From assembly GCA_942491145.1 (NCBI GenBank), contig CALOBC010000035.1, positions 372,001-436,000 on the forward strand: 64,000 nucleotides of DNA, read 5' to 3'. The notes beneath the pieces were generated by a model. It made no database searches. It saw nothing but the letters and a program-made list of their open reading frames with translations, and was not told where the DNA came from. Below, piece by piece: positions 23,251 through 32,216 of this stretch (its first letter is position 1; each line of letters begins with the position of its first letter). Both the position numbers and the translations under genes were made by a program. Source of the DNA: CAXQUZ01 sp942491145. GTDB lineage: Bacteria; Myxococcota_A; UBA796; UBA2385.

Positions 23251-25185
23251 CTACTCCAAGTCAAAGTCCGCGCTCGACTCCGCCGCCGGGGCTGCCATCA
23301 CTGCTGCCTCTTGCGTCGCCCGGCCCTCCTTCTTCACGCGCACCTTGTACTCCCCACCGGCCACATCCTTGAAGCGGTACGCACCGTTCGCCGTGGACCG
23401 TGTCGACTCGACAACATTGCCCAGTGCGTCCACCAGCTCGACCACCGCATTGGCCACCTCAGCATCGTCGTCGGCAAAGTTCACCCGCCCGGCGACCGCC
23501 CCGTAGTTGGCTTCCCGCTGGACTGCCGATGCGTGCACAAAGCGCTCTTCGATGGTGTGCAGGGCCTTGCCTTGGGCGTCGCGGAGGGTGAGCTGGGCGA
23601 CGTAGCGCTCTTGTCCCGGCACCGCGCCTTCTCCACTCCACACCGTCGACCATGCCCCTTGGCTCGCGGGGGTCGTGCTGGACCACAGCTTGTCGTCGCT
23701 GTTCTCGGCCTTGATGACCACTTCAATGCTGGTGTCTGTTGTCTGTTCAGCAATGTTGCGCACGCTGACCCGGGTGCCGCTGCTGTCCCAGCTTGTGCCC
23801 GGTCGGGTCAGGTACCAGTCGCCCGCGTAGACCGTGGCCCGGCGGCGGGTGCTCTCGCCATCGGCGTTCGTCGCGACCACGTCCACAATGTGGGCGCCAT
23901 CGGGCAAGTTGGCCGTCGAGAGGGTCCAGTTCAGGCGGTCCGCGCAGCCCGCGGCCACCCGCACATCGTCCAGGAACAGCTCCACCGAGCGCACGCCCGA
24001 CCCACCATTGTCGGCCGCGACAACCTGCACGGGCACGGTGCCATTGACGTGTTGACCGTGCTGGATGCCGGCCACTTCCACCGTCAACACGTCCACGCTC
24101 ACCAGCCCCAGCACCGCCCACATCGCCTCGGCCTTGCCGGCGCCCCCCGTGCCCCAGCTCCCGCCGGCAAGCTGGTGTTGCACGAGCCAGCGGGTGCCCC
24201 GGGCGACGGCGTGGTCGGCATCGGTGCGGCCGAGCTGGCGCAGGGTGGTCAAGGTCTGGCCCGTGGCCAGGGGATCTGAGGCGCCCTGGAGCCCCCAGCC
24301 GCCGTCCTCGTTCTGGCGTGACTCCAGCACGCTGGCCACCCGAGCCACTGCGCTCTCCCCGGCCCCGGCCCCGCCCGCAAGCAGCCCCAGCAGGGTGTAG
24401 TTGACCAGCTGGATGTCTTCGGCGCCCGTCAGCTTTGACGCCCGTCCGGCCATCCAGTCTTCGGCCGTCGCCGCTGCGGTCAGCCAGCGATCGTCCCCGC
24501 TGCGCTCATAGGCTTGGCGCCACACGGTCACCGCCAGCGCCGTCCACTGCTCGGGATGCCCCGTGCCCACGGGCGGATTGCTCCACTTCTCGGGGTCGCG
24601 CACCGCCCCGTCCTGGGCCTGGAACTCCAAGAGCTCCCCGGCCACCGTCAACAGGTCGTCCCGCAGCCGGTGGTCGACCATGGCGTCAAAGCGCGCAAAC
24701 GCTGCCCCGCCGATGGACTTGCTGGACAAGCGCAGCCCGCCGCCGTGGTAGCTGAGGCCGCCGGGGTTGCGGCTGCCACCGGGCAGATCGGTGACCCCCG
24801 CCAGCACCCGCGCGAGCTGGCGCTCATCGACGCGGTAGCCCTTGGCATGGCCCACCGACAGGGCATCCACGGTCACCCCTTGCACGTGGCAGCCGTAGCA
24901 GTTGTGTTGATCCTGCCACGCCACGGTCGCCTCGGACAGCCAGTCCAGGCCCCGCTGTGCAGCAAAGCGCACGGTGGGATCGGCGGCTTTGGTGGTCGAC
25001 GGGCGCAGGGTGGGGGCGCTGCAGGTCGGCGCGGCGACGGCGGCGAGGGCGGTCACCGGCTGGCTGATGACCGCTTGCTGGGCGACGGGGACGGCCGCCG
25101 GGGTCGAGGCGGTGGCGACTGTGGCCAGCAGGCCGAGAACACCGAGAGAAAGGGCGGCAGGAACGATGGCGGGGCGGCGGGACAT
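23251..25185 (-). CDS. exported alpha/alpha-toroid (prenyltransferase/terpene-cyclase-like) protein with CxxCH motif
   Basis: A signal peptide covers residues 1-27. NCYGCH at 95-100 is a c-type heme attachment motif. Residues about 70-385 contain helical repeats of the terpene cyclase/prenyltransferase toroid type (ARVASVLESRQNEDGGWGLQG, ATGQTLTTLRQLG, GTRWLVQHQLAGGSWG). Residues 395-500 look like an Ig-like domain (GIQHGQHVNGTVPVQVVAADNG), and about 565-640 like a carboxypeptidase-regulatory fold (VAGRVNFADDDAEVANAVVELVD, GAYRFKDVAGGEYKVRVKKEG). No DxDD cyclase motif is seen, so enzymatic cyclisation is unlikely. It may be a heme-bearing periplasmic or surface protein. The ATG at 25185 is chosen because it directly precedes the signal peptide. 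Confidence 0.75.
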   Translation of the reverse strand: MSRRPAIVPAALSLGVLGLLATVATASTPAAVPVAQQAVISQPVTALAAVAAPTCSAPTLRPSTTKAADPTVRFAAQRGLDWLSEATVAWQDQHNCYGCHVQGVTVDALSVGHAKGYRVDERQLARVLAGVTDLPGGSRNPGGLSYHGGGLRLSSKSIGGAAFARFDAMVDHRLRDDLLTVAGELLEFQAQDGAVRDPEKWSNPPVGTGHPEQWTALAVTVWRQAYERSGDDRWLTAAATAEDWMAGRASKLTGAEDIQLVNYTLLGLLAGGAGAGESAVARVASVLESRQNEDGGWGLQGASDPLATGQTLTTLRQLGRTDADHAVARGTRWLVQHQLAGGSWGTGGAGKAEAMWAVLGLVSVDVLTVEVAGIQHGQHVNGTVPVQVVAADNGGSGVRSVELFLDDVRVAAGCADRLNWTLSTANLPDGAHIVDVVATNADGESTRRRATVYAGDWYLTRPGTSWDSSGTRVSVRNIAEQTTDTSIEVVIKAENSDDKLWSSTTPASQGAWSTVWSGEGAVPGQERYVAQLTLRDAQGKALHTIEERFVHASAVQREANYGAVAGRVNFADDDAEVANAVVELVDALGNVVESTRSTANGAYRFKDVAGGEYKVRVKKEGRATQEAAVMAAPAAESSADFDLE

Positions 25186-25381
25186 GGACGGCTCCTGGGC
25201 GGTTGGGCCAAGCAACGCGGCGTCTTGCAGCGGGCTTACACCTCGTCCTTCAGAACCCGGGCCTGTCAGGAGAGTGTGGTGGCGGGAACCCGGCCGTCGC
25301 GGGGCGCTCAGACCCTGTGCACACCCGCTGGGCCGATGGGGCAGACTGCACCGGTCCACGCGGCGACGCACAGGAGGTCAG

Positions 25382-26689
25382 ATGGGGCGCGCACGAGTGG
25401 TCGGGGGAGTCGGGGTGGTGGGGCTCTTGGTGCTGGGCGGCGTGCTGTCCCCCGATGCGCCTGTCGCCGTTGCGGGATCTGCGGCAGCCCGGGGATCGGG
25501 GGTCCGCTCGGCTCCCCGCAGAGCGCTGCCCACCCGAGCCTCTGGGGGTGTCGATGACATGCGCGACAATGTTCTGTTGATCAGCGATGTCGAGGACCTG
25601 AATCTGCCCCGGATCAGCCTGCGCCTGCAGCTGGGGGGCCCCCTCGATCTCGGTCACGCGCCGGCCCAATTCGCCCGCTTTGACCCTGCCGCGGCCTGGC
25701 CCCTGCCTGATGTGGTGGCCGGTGACGATGATCCCGCCGTCATGGCCCTCCAAGAGCTGCTCGCTGCCGAGGAGGACGAGCTCGAAGTGGCCGAGAGTGA
25801 GCTGGTCCACGCCATGGACGAGGGTGAGCCCGGCGCCGGTTCCTGGTCCCGCCTCGCCCGGCTGGAGGGGGAGCGCCAGCTGGAGATCCGTGCCCATGAG
25901 GCCGAGTTGGTGGCCGATCTCGTGGCACTCGAGTCCTGGGCGGAGGCTGGAGGGCACGGTCCCCTGCCGACCCCACCGGCTCCCCGGGGCACAGCGGCGC
26001 TCGCGGAGGATGCGGGGCGGCTGGCCGAGACCCTGGGCCACGGCGCGGCGGCAGATCTGGCCCGGCTCACCGCCGCGGCGCTGCACACGGACTGGCAGGG
26101 GGATGCCTACAACGAAGATGCCGCTGTGGAGCAGCTTGTGACCGTGTTGCTGGACGCCGAAGACGCCCAGACGCTGTCGGCCGCGGTGGACGTGCTCGTG
26201 GGCACCACCGTGCCGCTGGACCCCGACGAGCTGGAGCTCTTGGCCGCCGTGGGCGACGAGCTGCAGCCCCAGCAGCGTGCTCGGCTGGGGCGGTTTCTGG
26301 CGGAGCGTTTTGCGGAGGCCGATGCACCCGAGCGCGCGCTGGCGGCGCTGGACGAGGGCTTGAGTGCCGTGGCAGAGCTGCCCGCGAACAGCGAGGCCTT
26401 GGCCCTTGTTGCGGCCCTGGAGCGCGCCCGGGGCCCCCTGTTGGGGGTTGCTGGGGGCGTCGCGGCGACCTGGCAACAAGCGGTGCTGGCGGCGGCGCAG
26501 CGGTGCTGGGCTGAAGGGGCGACGTTGGCCCAGGCGTCGGTGGGCCATGCCCATGTCTCGGGCGAGGGCCTGGCGTGGACCGAGTGGTCGACCCCAAGCG
26601 CACTGTCGGCGTGTGTGGTCGATGCCACGGCCACCGTTGAGGGTCCCGAGGACCCCGTTGTGCTGGTGCTGTCGATCGGCCTGGACTGA
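25382..26689 (+). CDS. exported or membrane-anchored hypothetical protein, helical
   Basis: The ATG at 25382 opens with a hydrophobic segment (VVGGVGVVGLLVLGGVLS) that is a signal peptide or anchor. The remaining 410 residues are strongly helical and acidic, with Ala/Leu/Glu-rich stretches (LQELLAAEEDELEVAESELVH; ARLEGERQLEIRAHEAELVADL) that suggest a coiled coil, followed by an Ala-rich solenoid that may be TPR-like. I do not recognise a family. It is divergent from the toroid protein gene. Confidence 0.6.
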   Translation: MGRARVVGGVGVVGLLVLGGVLSPDAPVAVAGSAAARGSGVRSAPRRALPTRASGGVDDMRDNVLLISDVEDLNLPRISLRLQLGGPLDLGHAPAQFARFDPAAAWPLPDVVAGDDDPAVMALQELLAAEEDELEVAESELVHAMDEGEPGAGSWSRLARLEGERQLEIRAHEAELVADLVALESWAEAGGHGPLPTPPAPRGTAALAEDAGRLAETLGHGAAADLARLTAAALHTDWQGDAYNEDAAVEQLVTVLLDAEDAQTLSAAVDVLVGTTVPLDPDELELLAAVGDELQPQQRARLGRFLAERFAEADAPERALAALDEGLSAVAELPANSEALALVAALERARGPLLGVAGGVAATWQQAVLAAAQRCWAEGATLAQASVGHAHVSGEGLAWTEWSTPSALSACVVDATATVEGPEDPVVLVLSIGLD

Positions 26690-26702
26690 CCGATCCCGTG
26701 CT

Positions 26703-28184
26703 TCAGCCCACCCGGTACACCAGCGGGTCAAAGCGCCGCGTGGCCCACATGTACGACAGCGTGGAGCCCGGCCACAGCGTGAAGTTCTGTCCGGCCGCGT
26801 TGAGGTACCAGCTCTGGCAGCCGCTCTGCCAGACCTGGGCACTGTGGGCGCGGTCGATGTCGTCGACAAACCGGTCGACCGCCGCACTGTCGACGTCGAT
26901 CCAGGCGGTCTCAGACAGCTTGCGGGTCCACGCGATCGCCTGGACGATGTAGCGGACTTGGGCCTCAATCATGATGACGACGCTGTTGTGGCCCAGGGCG
27001 GTGTTGGGCCCGAGCAACAAGAATGCATTGGGAAAGCCCGCCATGGTGATGCCCAGCCAGCCCTTGGGTCTCCCGTCCCAGACCGTGAGAAGGTCCTGTC
27101 CATCGATGCCTTCGATCTTCATCTCGCCCAGCGGCTCGTCCACCAAGAAGCCGGTGCACCACACGATGGCGTCCACCGGGTGCTCCTGCCCGTCGGCGGT
27201 GCGCAGCCCGTGGGGCAGCACCTCCACCACCGACTGGTCCACGAGGTCCACGTTGTCCCGGGCCATCGCCGGGTACCAGTCGTCGGACACCAAGATGCGC
27301 TTGCAGCCCATCGCGTAGGACGGGAGCAGGCGCTCGGCGAGGGCGGCATCGGGCACGTGCTGGCGGATGTGGCGGCGCACCAGGGCCTCGATCCCCCGGC
27401 GCACGAGGCTGCGGCGCCGAAACACCGCGAAGTAGCGGCTCTCCATCTGGAGGTAGGTGTAGAGGCGGACCAGGGGCATCAGCCCGGGAATGCCGCCCAG
27501 CAGGGCTTGTTGGAGCACGCTGATCGGGCGATCGTCCCGGGGCAGCACCCACGCGGGCGTGCGCTGGAAGACGGTGAGCTGGCGGGCGATGGGGGCCAGT
27601 GCCGGCACCAGCTGGATGGCGCTGGCGCCGGTGCCCACCACCGCCACCCGCTTGCCCGCCAAGTCCACATCCGGGTCCCAGCGCGCCGAGTGCAGCGCCG
27701 TGCCCTCGAAGCGGTCCATGCCGGGAATGTCGGGGTAGCGGGGATCTTTGAGGCCCCCGACCCCCGCGATGAAGAAGCGGGCGTCAAAGCGGCGGCCATC
27801 GGTGGTGGTCACGGTCCACCGGCCGGTCTGGGCATCAAAGCGGGCGTGGTCCACGTCGGCATCGAAGCGGATGTGCCGGGCCAGATCCTCGTCGACCGTG
27901 AAGCCCTCCAGGTACGCGCGGATCTCCGGTTGACGGGCATACCGGTGGGACCAGGCCGCGTTGGGGGCGACCGACAGCGAGTACAGGTGGCTGGGCACGT
28001 CGCACGCACAGCCCGGGTAGCGGTTGTCTCTCCAGGTGCCGCCGACCGCTGAAGCCCGCTCCAGCAGGACAATGTCGTCGATGCCGGCACGCTTGAGGGC
28101 GTGGGCCATCGCCAGGCCGGAGAAGCCGGTGCCCACGATGAGGGCGGTGCAGAGCTCGGACGACGGGGAGGGGGGTGTGGCCAT
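26703..28184 (-). CDS. flavin-containing monooxygenase, Baeyer-Villiger type
   Basis: The protein has an N-terminal FAD Rossmann motif (IVGTGFSGLAMAHALKRAG), the second dinucleotide motif for NADPH (VAVVGTGASAIQLVP), and the BVMO fingerprint FEGTALHSARWD (FxGxxxHxxxWD) that distinguishes these enzymes from other flavoprotein monooxygenases. AIVWCTGF and LLLGPNTALGHNS are also typical. At 493 residues it is a normal class B enzyme, inserting oxygen into ketones or oxidising a heteroatom; substrate unknown. Its 3' end is 13 bp from the convergent hypothetical gene. Confidence 0.92.
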   Translation of the reverse strand: MATPPSPSSELCTALIVGTGFSGLAMAHALKRAGIDDIVLLERASAVGGTWRDNRYPGCACDVPSHLYSLSVAPNAAWSHRYARQPEIRAYLEGFTVDEDLARHIRFDADVDHARFDAQTGRWTVTTTDGRRFDARFFIAGVGGLKDPRYPDIPGMDRFEGTALHSARWDPDVDLAGKRVAVVGTGASAIQLVPALAPIARQLTVFQRTPAWVLPRDDRPISVLQQALLGGIPGLMPLVRLYTYLQMESRYFAVFRRRSLVRRGIEALVRRHIRQHVPDAALAERLLPSYAMGCKRILVSDDWYPAMARDNVDLVDQSVVEVLPHGLRTADGQEHPVDAIVWCTGFLVDEPLGEMKIEGIDGQDLLTVWDGRPKGWLGITMAGFPNAFLLLGPNTALGHNSVVIMIEAQVRYIVQAIAWTRKLSETAWIDVDSAAVDRFVDDIDRAHSAQVWQSGCQSWYLNAAGQNFTLWPGSTLSYMWATRRFDPLVYRVG

Positions 28185-28202
28185 GGGCGGCTCCTATTGC
28201 GT

Positions 28203-28241
28203 CAACGAACGAGCGTGAAAGGCAGTGAAAGGCAACGAACG
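28203..28241. repeat. nested short direct repeats in a divergent promoter
   Basis: CAACGAACG occurs at 28203-28211 and 28233-28241, and between them GTGAAAGGCA is repeated perfectly in tandem at 28215-28224 and 28225-28234. The cluster begins 19 bp upstream of the monooxygenase ATG and lies about 90 bp before the divergent lipoprotein ATG, so it may be an operator. Confidence 0.4.
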
Positions 28242-28331
28242 TGGGGGGTGGCTCAGCTTCCGACGGGCGGATCCGTATCCACGGACAACACCGTGCCCCC
28301 CGGCACTCCACGCCCCGCCCTCGAGGTCATC

Positions 28332-28925
28332 ATGCGCTCCGTTCTTCCTGTCGCCCTTGTGTTGCTGTCTGGTTGTGGCATTGACTTGAAGTCGATGCTG
28401 AACATCCCCAGTGTCGACGACTACAAGCCCGACACCGAAGTGCCGACTGAAGATGTCGGGACCGCCCAGGACGAAGAAGGCCGCGGTGGCGACTTCCCGG
28501 CCCACATCTCGACCTACCTGAGCATCGATGCTGGGGACGTTCTCGGCGTGGACTATGTGCTCCACGACGTCGAGTATCTCGCGACGGGCGGCGTCTGGCG
28601 CAGCCTTGGGGTGGGGGCCGCAGACGGCACGGCCGAAGTCGAGCTGGAGCTGCCCACGGTCGACCTCATCGGCGAGGACATCAGCGGCTTCCGGGTGAGC
28701 TTCGGCGAGATCAGCGCCATGGTCGACGGGGTCCCCACCGACCTCATCGTGGCGCCTGTGGAAGCTTCGGGCGCATGGTCCGCCGCGGCCAACACAAGCT
28801 ACGTCCTGGGCCTGACCATGACCAGCGAGGGCGGCTTGGTGGAAGACGGCCAGGGCCTGCACTGGGACACCAGCCTGATGGTGGACGAATGGTCCTTCGA
28901 CGGCGTCGAAGACACGGGCCAGTAG
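28332..28925 (+). CDS. small lipoprotein of unknown function
   Basis: The ATG at 28332 gives a compact lipoprotein signal (MRSVLPVALVLLSGCGID, Cys15). The mature protein of about 180 residues is acidic, with an N-terminal disordered segment and a beta-rich body (VLGVDYVLHDVEYLATGGVWRSLG, TAEVELELPTVDLIGEDISGFRVSFG). No family recognised. It is transcribed away from the monooxygenase and towards the GNAT-nitrilase gene, 72 bp upstream of it. Confidence 0.65.
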   Translation: MRSVLPVALVLLSGCGIDLKSMLNIPSVDDYKPDTEVPTEDVGTAQDEEGRGGDFPAHISTYLSIDAGDVLGVDYVLHDVEYLATGGVWRSLGVGAADGTAEVELELPTVDLIGEDISGFRVSFGEISAMVDGVPTDLIVAPVEASGAWSAAANTSYVLGLTMTSEGGLVEDGQGLHWDTSLMVDEWSFDGVEDTGQ

Positions 28926-28997
28926 GGCATCTTCAGGTTGTGGGGGGAAGGTGTGGTTGCCCCTCGACGAATGGGTGCGCTGCGTTAGCCGGCGGCC

Positions 28998-30542
28998 ATG
29001 AGAACCGACCTCTCCGACTTCGAACAACGCCTCTCCCTCCGCACCCTCACCATCGACGACTATGATGCAGTCGTCGCGCTTCAGCAGCTCTGTTTTCCGG
29101 GAATGGAAGTCTGGGCGCTGCACACCTGGCGCTCCCTCGTCACCCGCTTTCCTGAAGGCCAGCTTGGCATTGAGGCAGAGGACGAAGGGCTGATTGCCAC
29201 GTGCTCTGCCTTGGTGGTCAACTCGGGCGATGTGGCCGACTGGTACGACTGGATGAGCGTGTCGGATGGCGGGAACATCCGCAACCACGACCCCGAGGGC
29301 GACACGCTGTACGGCATCGAGATGCAGGTCTCGCCGGAGTGGCGTGGTTATCGCCTGTCCCGGCGGCTCTATGCCGCGCGCAAAGAGCTGTGTCGCCAGC
29401 TGAACCTGGGCCAGATCGTGATTGGCGGCCGCATCCCCGGCTACAAAGAACATCAGGATGCGATGTCGGCGCGGGAGTATGCAGAGACGGTGAAAGATGG
29501 GCGGCTGTACGACTCGGTCTTGACGTCCCAGCTTGCCAATGGCTTCGTGCTCAAGCGGATCATCGCGGACTACCTGCCCACGGATGAAGACTCGGCGGGC
29601 TACGCGACCGAGCTGGAGTGGCCCAACCTCGACTACCGTCGCAAGCGGTCGCGTCAGCTTCGCAGTGTGCACCCGGTGCGGGTGGCGGCGGTGCAGTACC
29701 AGATGCGGCGCATCAAGTCCTTCGACGACTTCGCGAAGCAAGTGGAGTTCTTCGTCGACACGGCGGGGGACTACAAGGCCGACTTCCTCGTCTTTCCCGA
29801 GCTGTTCACGCTCCAGCTGCTGTCGCTGGTCGAGGGTCGCCCGGGTGCGGCGGCGCGAGCGCTGGCCGAGTTCACGCCGGCCTACCTTGAGTTGTTCGCC
29901 GACATGGCGGTGAAGTACCATGTCAACATCATCGGTGGCACCCAGTTTGAGGTGGTCAACGATGTGTTGCTGAACACATGCTTCTTCTTCCGTCGAGACG
30001 GCACGCTGGGCTACCAGCGCAAGCTGCACGTCACCCCTGCTGAAGCGCGGTGGTGGGGCGTCACGGGGGGCACCGAGCTCAACGTGTTGGAGTCGGACCA
30101 GGGCCCGATCGCCATCAACGTCTGCTACGACGTTGAGTTTCCGGAGCTGGCCCGGATGCAGGCCGCCCAGGGCGCTCGACTGTTGTTTGTGCCCTACAAC
30201 ACCAACGACCGGTACGGCCACATGCGGGTGCGACTGTGCGCCCAGGCCCGGTGCATCGAGAACCATCTCTTTGCGGTCACCGCGGGCTGCGTGGGCAACC
30301 TGCCGTTCGTCGAGAATGCCGATGTTCACTACGCTCAGTCGGCGGTGCTGACCCCGTCGGACATCCCGTTTGCACGGGACGGCGTGGGGGCCGAGGTGTC
30401 GCCGGACGTCGAGACGGTGTTGGTGCACGACGTGGACCTTGAGTTGTTGCGGCGGCATCGGGCGTCCGGGACCACCCAGAACTGGAATGACCGGCGGACG
30501 GACCTCTACAAGGTGCGGTGGAGCGACGGCACTGAGGTCTGA
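28998..30542 (+). CDS. bifunctional GNAT acetyltransferase / carbon-nitrogen hydrolase
   Basis: Residues 1-200 are a GNAT domain (LSLRTLTIDDYDAVVALQQLCFPG; IEMQVSPEWRGYRLSRRLYAARKELC forms the acetyl-CoA loop). From about 225 to 505 lies a nitrilase-superfamily amidase with its Glu-Lys-Cys triad: VFPELFTLQ, YQRKLHVTP and INVCYDVEFPE (Cys at about 376). This fusion is a known domain architecture found across bacteria; substrate and reaction coupling are unknown to me. At 514 residues it has the usual length and no signal peptide, so it acts in the cytosol. Confidence 0.92.
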   Translation: MRTDLSDFEQRLSLRTLTIDDYDAVVALQQLCFPGMEVWALHTWRSLVTRFPEGQLGIEAEDEGLIATCSALVVNSGDVADWYDWMSVSDGGNIRNHDPEGDTLYGIEMQVSPEWRGYRLSRRLYAARKELCRQLNLGQIVIGGRIPGYKEHQDAMSAREYAETVKDGRLYDSVLTSQLANGFVLKRIIADYLPTDEDSAGYATELEWPNLDYRRKRSRQLRSVHPVRVAAVQYQMRRIKSFDDFAKQVEFFVDTAGDYKADFLVFPELFTLQLLSLVEGRPGAAARALAEFTPAYLELFADMAVKYHVNIIGGTQFEVVNDVLLNTCFFFRRDGTLGYQRKLHVTPAEARWWGVTGGTELNVLESDQGPIAINVCYDVEFPELARMQAAQGARLLFVPYNTNDRYGHMRVRLCAQARCIENHLFAVTAGCVGNLPFVENADVHYAQSAVLTPSDIPFARDGVGAEVSPDVETVLVHDVDLELLRRHRASGTTQNWNDRRTDLYKVRWSDGTEV

Positions 30543-30562
30543 GCCGGCAGGCGACCCGCTGA

Positions 30563-31396
30563 TCAGGACGCGAGACGGTCCTGTTCGGCAAAGTAGGCTT
30601 CGGCGATGTGCAGGTTGTCGTTGTCATCGGGGTGGAAGCCGGGCCGCAGATAGCCCAGGAATGCGGCCCGGAACTCCGCGAGGCGGTCGTTGCCCTTCGC
30701 CTGCATGCGGGCCCTGAGCGCCGTCATGTCCCGGGCGTGGTAGCCCCCGTCCTGTTCGAGCAAGTGACGGGCGGCCCGACGCCAGAGCACCATGAAGGTG
30801 GTGTAGCCGAGGACCATGCCGACGATGCGGCGGAAGTAGCCGCCCCCGGCCGCTTGGAAGACGTCGAAGGCCACGGACTTGTGCTCCACCTCTTCGGCCG
30901 CGTGCCACAGCATGAGCTTCTGCATGGTGGGGTGGGCCTCGACGACCGTGGGGTCCGAGAAGGCACCTTCACCGAGGGTGGCGGTCAGGTGCTCCAGCGC
31001 GCACGTGATGCTCAGGCGGGTCATCGGCGAGAGGTGGCGGTCGGCCGACGCGAACGTGGGCTTGATCACCGCCTCGACGAAGCTCTCCCACTCGAGCCCG
31101 TCGCGTTCGAGCAGCCGGAACGAGACCTCGGTCTCCCGGCCATGCATGGCTTCTTGGCCCATGAAGCCGCGGACGCGGGCCTTGAGGTGGGGGTCGGTCA
31201 GCTTCGCCGCGACGTCACGCACGCTGCGCATGAAGAAGCGCTCGCCCTCGGGAAACAGCAAGTGCAGGGCATCGGCGTTGCGCGTGAGCTCACGGTCACC
31301 GCCCCACCAGTGACGGGGGATGTCGTCGGCGAAGTCGAAGTTCATGCGACGGACCTGGGGCACGGCAGCAGCGGGGCGGACGGTCGAGGCGGTCAT
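30563..31396 (-). CDS. predicted metal-dependent hydrolase (PF10118-like)
   Basis: The 277-residue protein has conserved Glu/His clusters on helices: FMGQEAMHGRETE, ALEHLTATLGE and LWHAAEEVEHKSVAFDVF, the pattern of the ferritin-like predicted metal-dependent hydrolase family. A hydrophobic helix (RIVGMVLGYTTFMVLWRRA) follows. The ATG at 31396 has an AGGAG site. It is divergent from a TetR regulator, with three operator-like palindromes between them, so it is very probably a direct target of that repressor. Related genes often sit next to TetR genes in lipid- or aromatic-compound-responsive loci. Confidence 0.8.
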   Translation of the reverse strand: MTASTVRPAAAVPQVRRMNFDFADDIPRHWWGGDRELTRNADALHLLFPEGERFFMRSVRDVAAKLTDPHLKARVRGFMGQEAMHGRETEVSFRLLERDGLEWESFVEAVIKPTFASADRHLSPMTRLSITCALEHLTATLGEGAFSDPTVVEAHPTMQKLMLWHAAEEVEHKSVAFDVFQAAGGGYFRRIVGMVLGYTTFMVLWRRAARHLLEQDGGYHARDMTALRARMQAKGNDRLAEFRAAFLGYLRPGFHPDDNDNLHIAEAYFAEQDRLAS

Positions 31397-31434
31397 GGCA
31401 GTCTCCTGGACGATGCGCGAACCGAGGGGGCTTG

Positions 31435-31506
31435 TTGAACTCGATTCAATCTTAGAGTAGCCGCGTGTTGAATCCAGGTCAATAGGCTCGTTGAACAATG
31501 TTCAAC
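31435..31506. promoter_or_regulatory. three TTGAA-N5-TTCAA operators between divergent genes
   Basis: TTGAA-N5-TTCAA occurs at 31435-31449, with one mismatch (GTCAA) at 31468-31482, and at 31491-31505. The last extends to a perfect 8-1-8 palindrome, GTTGAACA-A-TGTTCAAC (31490-31506). Centre spacings are 33 and 23 bp, close to three and two helical turns. Position between the TetR gene and its divergent neighbour identifies them as the likely TetR operators. Confidence 0.75.
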
Positions 31507-31556
31507 AAAGCGGTGGCAGCGGGGCCGACGGGGCAGTGCTGCGCTACAAGTCCGCC

Positions 31557-32216
31557 ATGAGCACCCGCAAACACACCCGCCTGCAGACCGAAGAACGGCG
31601 CGCCCAGTTGCTGGAAGCGAGCTTGGTCCTGTTCACGGAGCGGTCCTACGATGACGTGTCCATCGACGACATCGCGGAATCGGCTGGGGTGTCCAAGGGC
31701 CTGCTGTACCACTACTTTGGGGGAAAGCGGGCGCTGTATGTGGCGTGCGTGGACCATGCCGCGAGCCAGCTCGTGGACGCAGTGGAGCCCGATCCAAGCC
31801 TGGCGCCCCCGCTGAAGGCGCTGGTGGGCATCAACGCCTACCTGGACTTCGTGGAGGCCCGGTCGAGCGTGTTTCGGTCCTTGATGCAGGGCGGGCTGGG
31901 CACCGATCCCGAGGTGGCCCGCATCGTGGCCCGCACCCGGGGGCGCTTTGCCGACCAGTTCCTGGAGGGCACCGGGGTGGATCCCTCACGCCCCGTGTTT
32001 CGCTTTGCGGCTCGAACCTACGTGGGGGCCGTCGAGGCGGCTTCGTTGGCGTGGCTGGAAGACGGCGGCGTGGACCGACAGGGTCTCGTGATGACCCTCA
32101 TGGGGGTGCTTCACGCGGTGATGACCTCGGCTGCCACGCTGGATCCCGACGCCGGCTTTGAGGTCGCCCCCGAGACCCTCTCCCTCATCTCTTCGCTGCA
32201 GGCCGCGCGCCCGTGA
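31557..32216 (+). CDS. TetR-family transcriptional repressor
   Basis: The N-terminal helix-turn-helix is canonical: RRAQLLEASLVLFTERSYDDVSIDDIAESAGVSKGLLYHYFGGKRALYVAC. The C-terminal ligand-binding part (about 60-215) is all helical, as expected for a 219-residue TetR protein. The ATG at 31557 puts the first helix near the N-terminus; the upstream start at 31491 would begin inside an operator and is rejected. The stop overlaps the GTG of the thioesterase gene, so repressor and thioesterase are coupled. Likely autoregulated through the three palindromes upstream. The inducer may be a fatty acid or acyl-CoA, inferred from the neighbours. Confidence 0.93.
   Translation: MSTRKHTRLQTEERRAQLLEASLVLFTERSYDDVSIDDIAESAGVSKGLLYHYFGGKRALYVACVDHAASQLVDAVEPDPSLAPPLKALVGINAYLDFVEARSSVFRSLMQGGLGTDPEVARIVARTRGRFADQFLEGTGVDPSRPVFRFAARTYVGAVEAASLAWLEDGGVDRQGLVMTLMGVLHAVMTSAATLDPDAGFEVAPETLSLISSLQAARP

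Noticed and set aside
28194..30458. 754-residue open frame on the minus strand
   Set aside because: Antisense to the lipoprotein and the GNAT/nitrilase fusion; composition is typical of a mirror frame.
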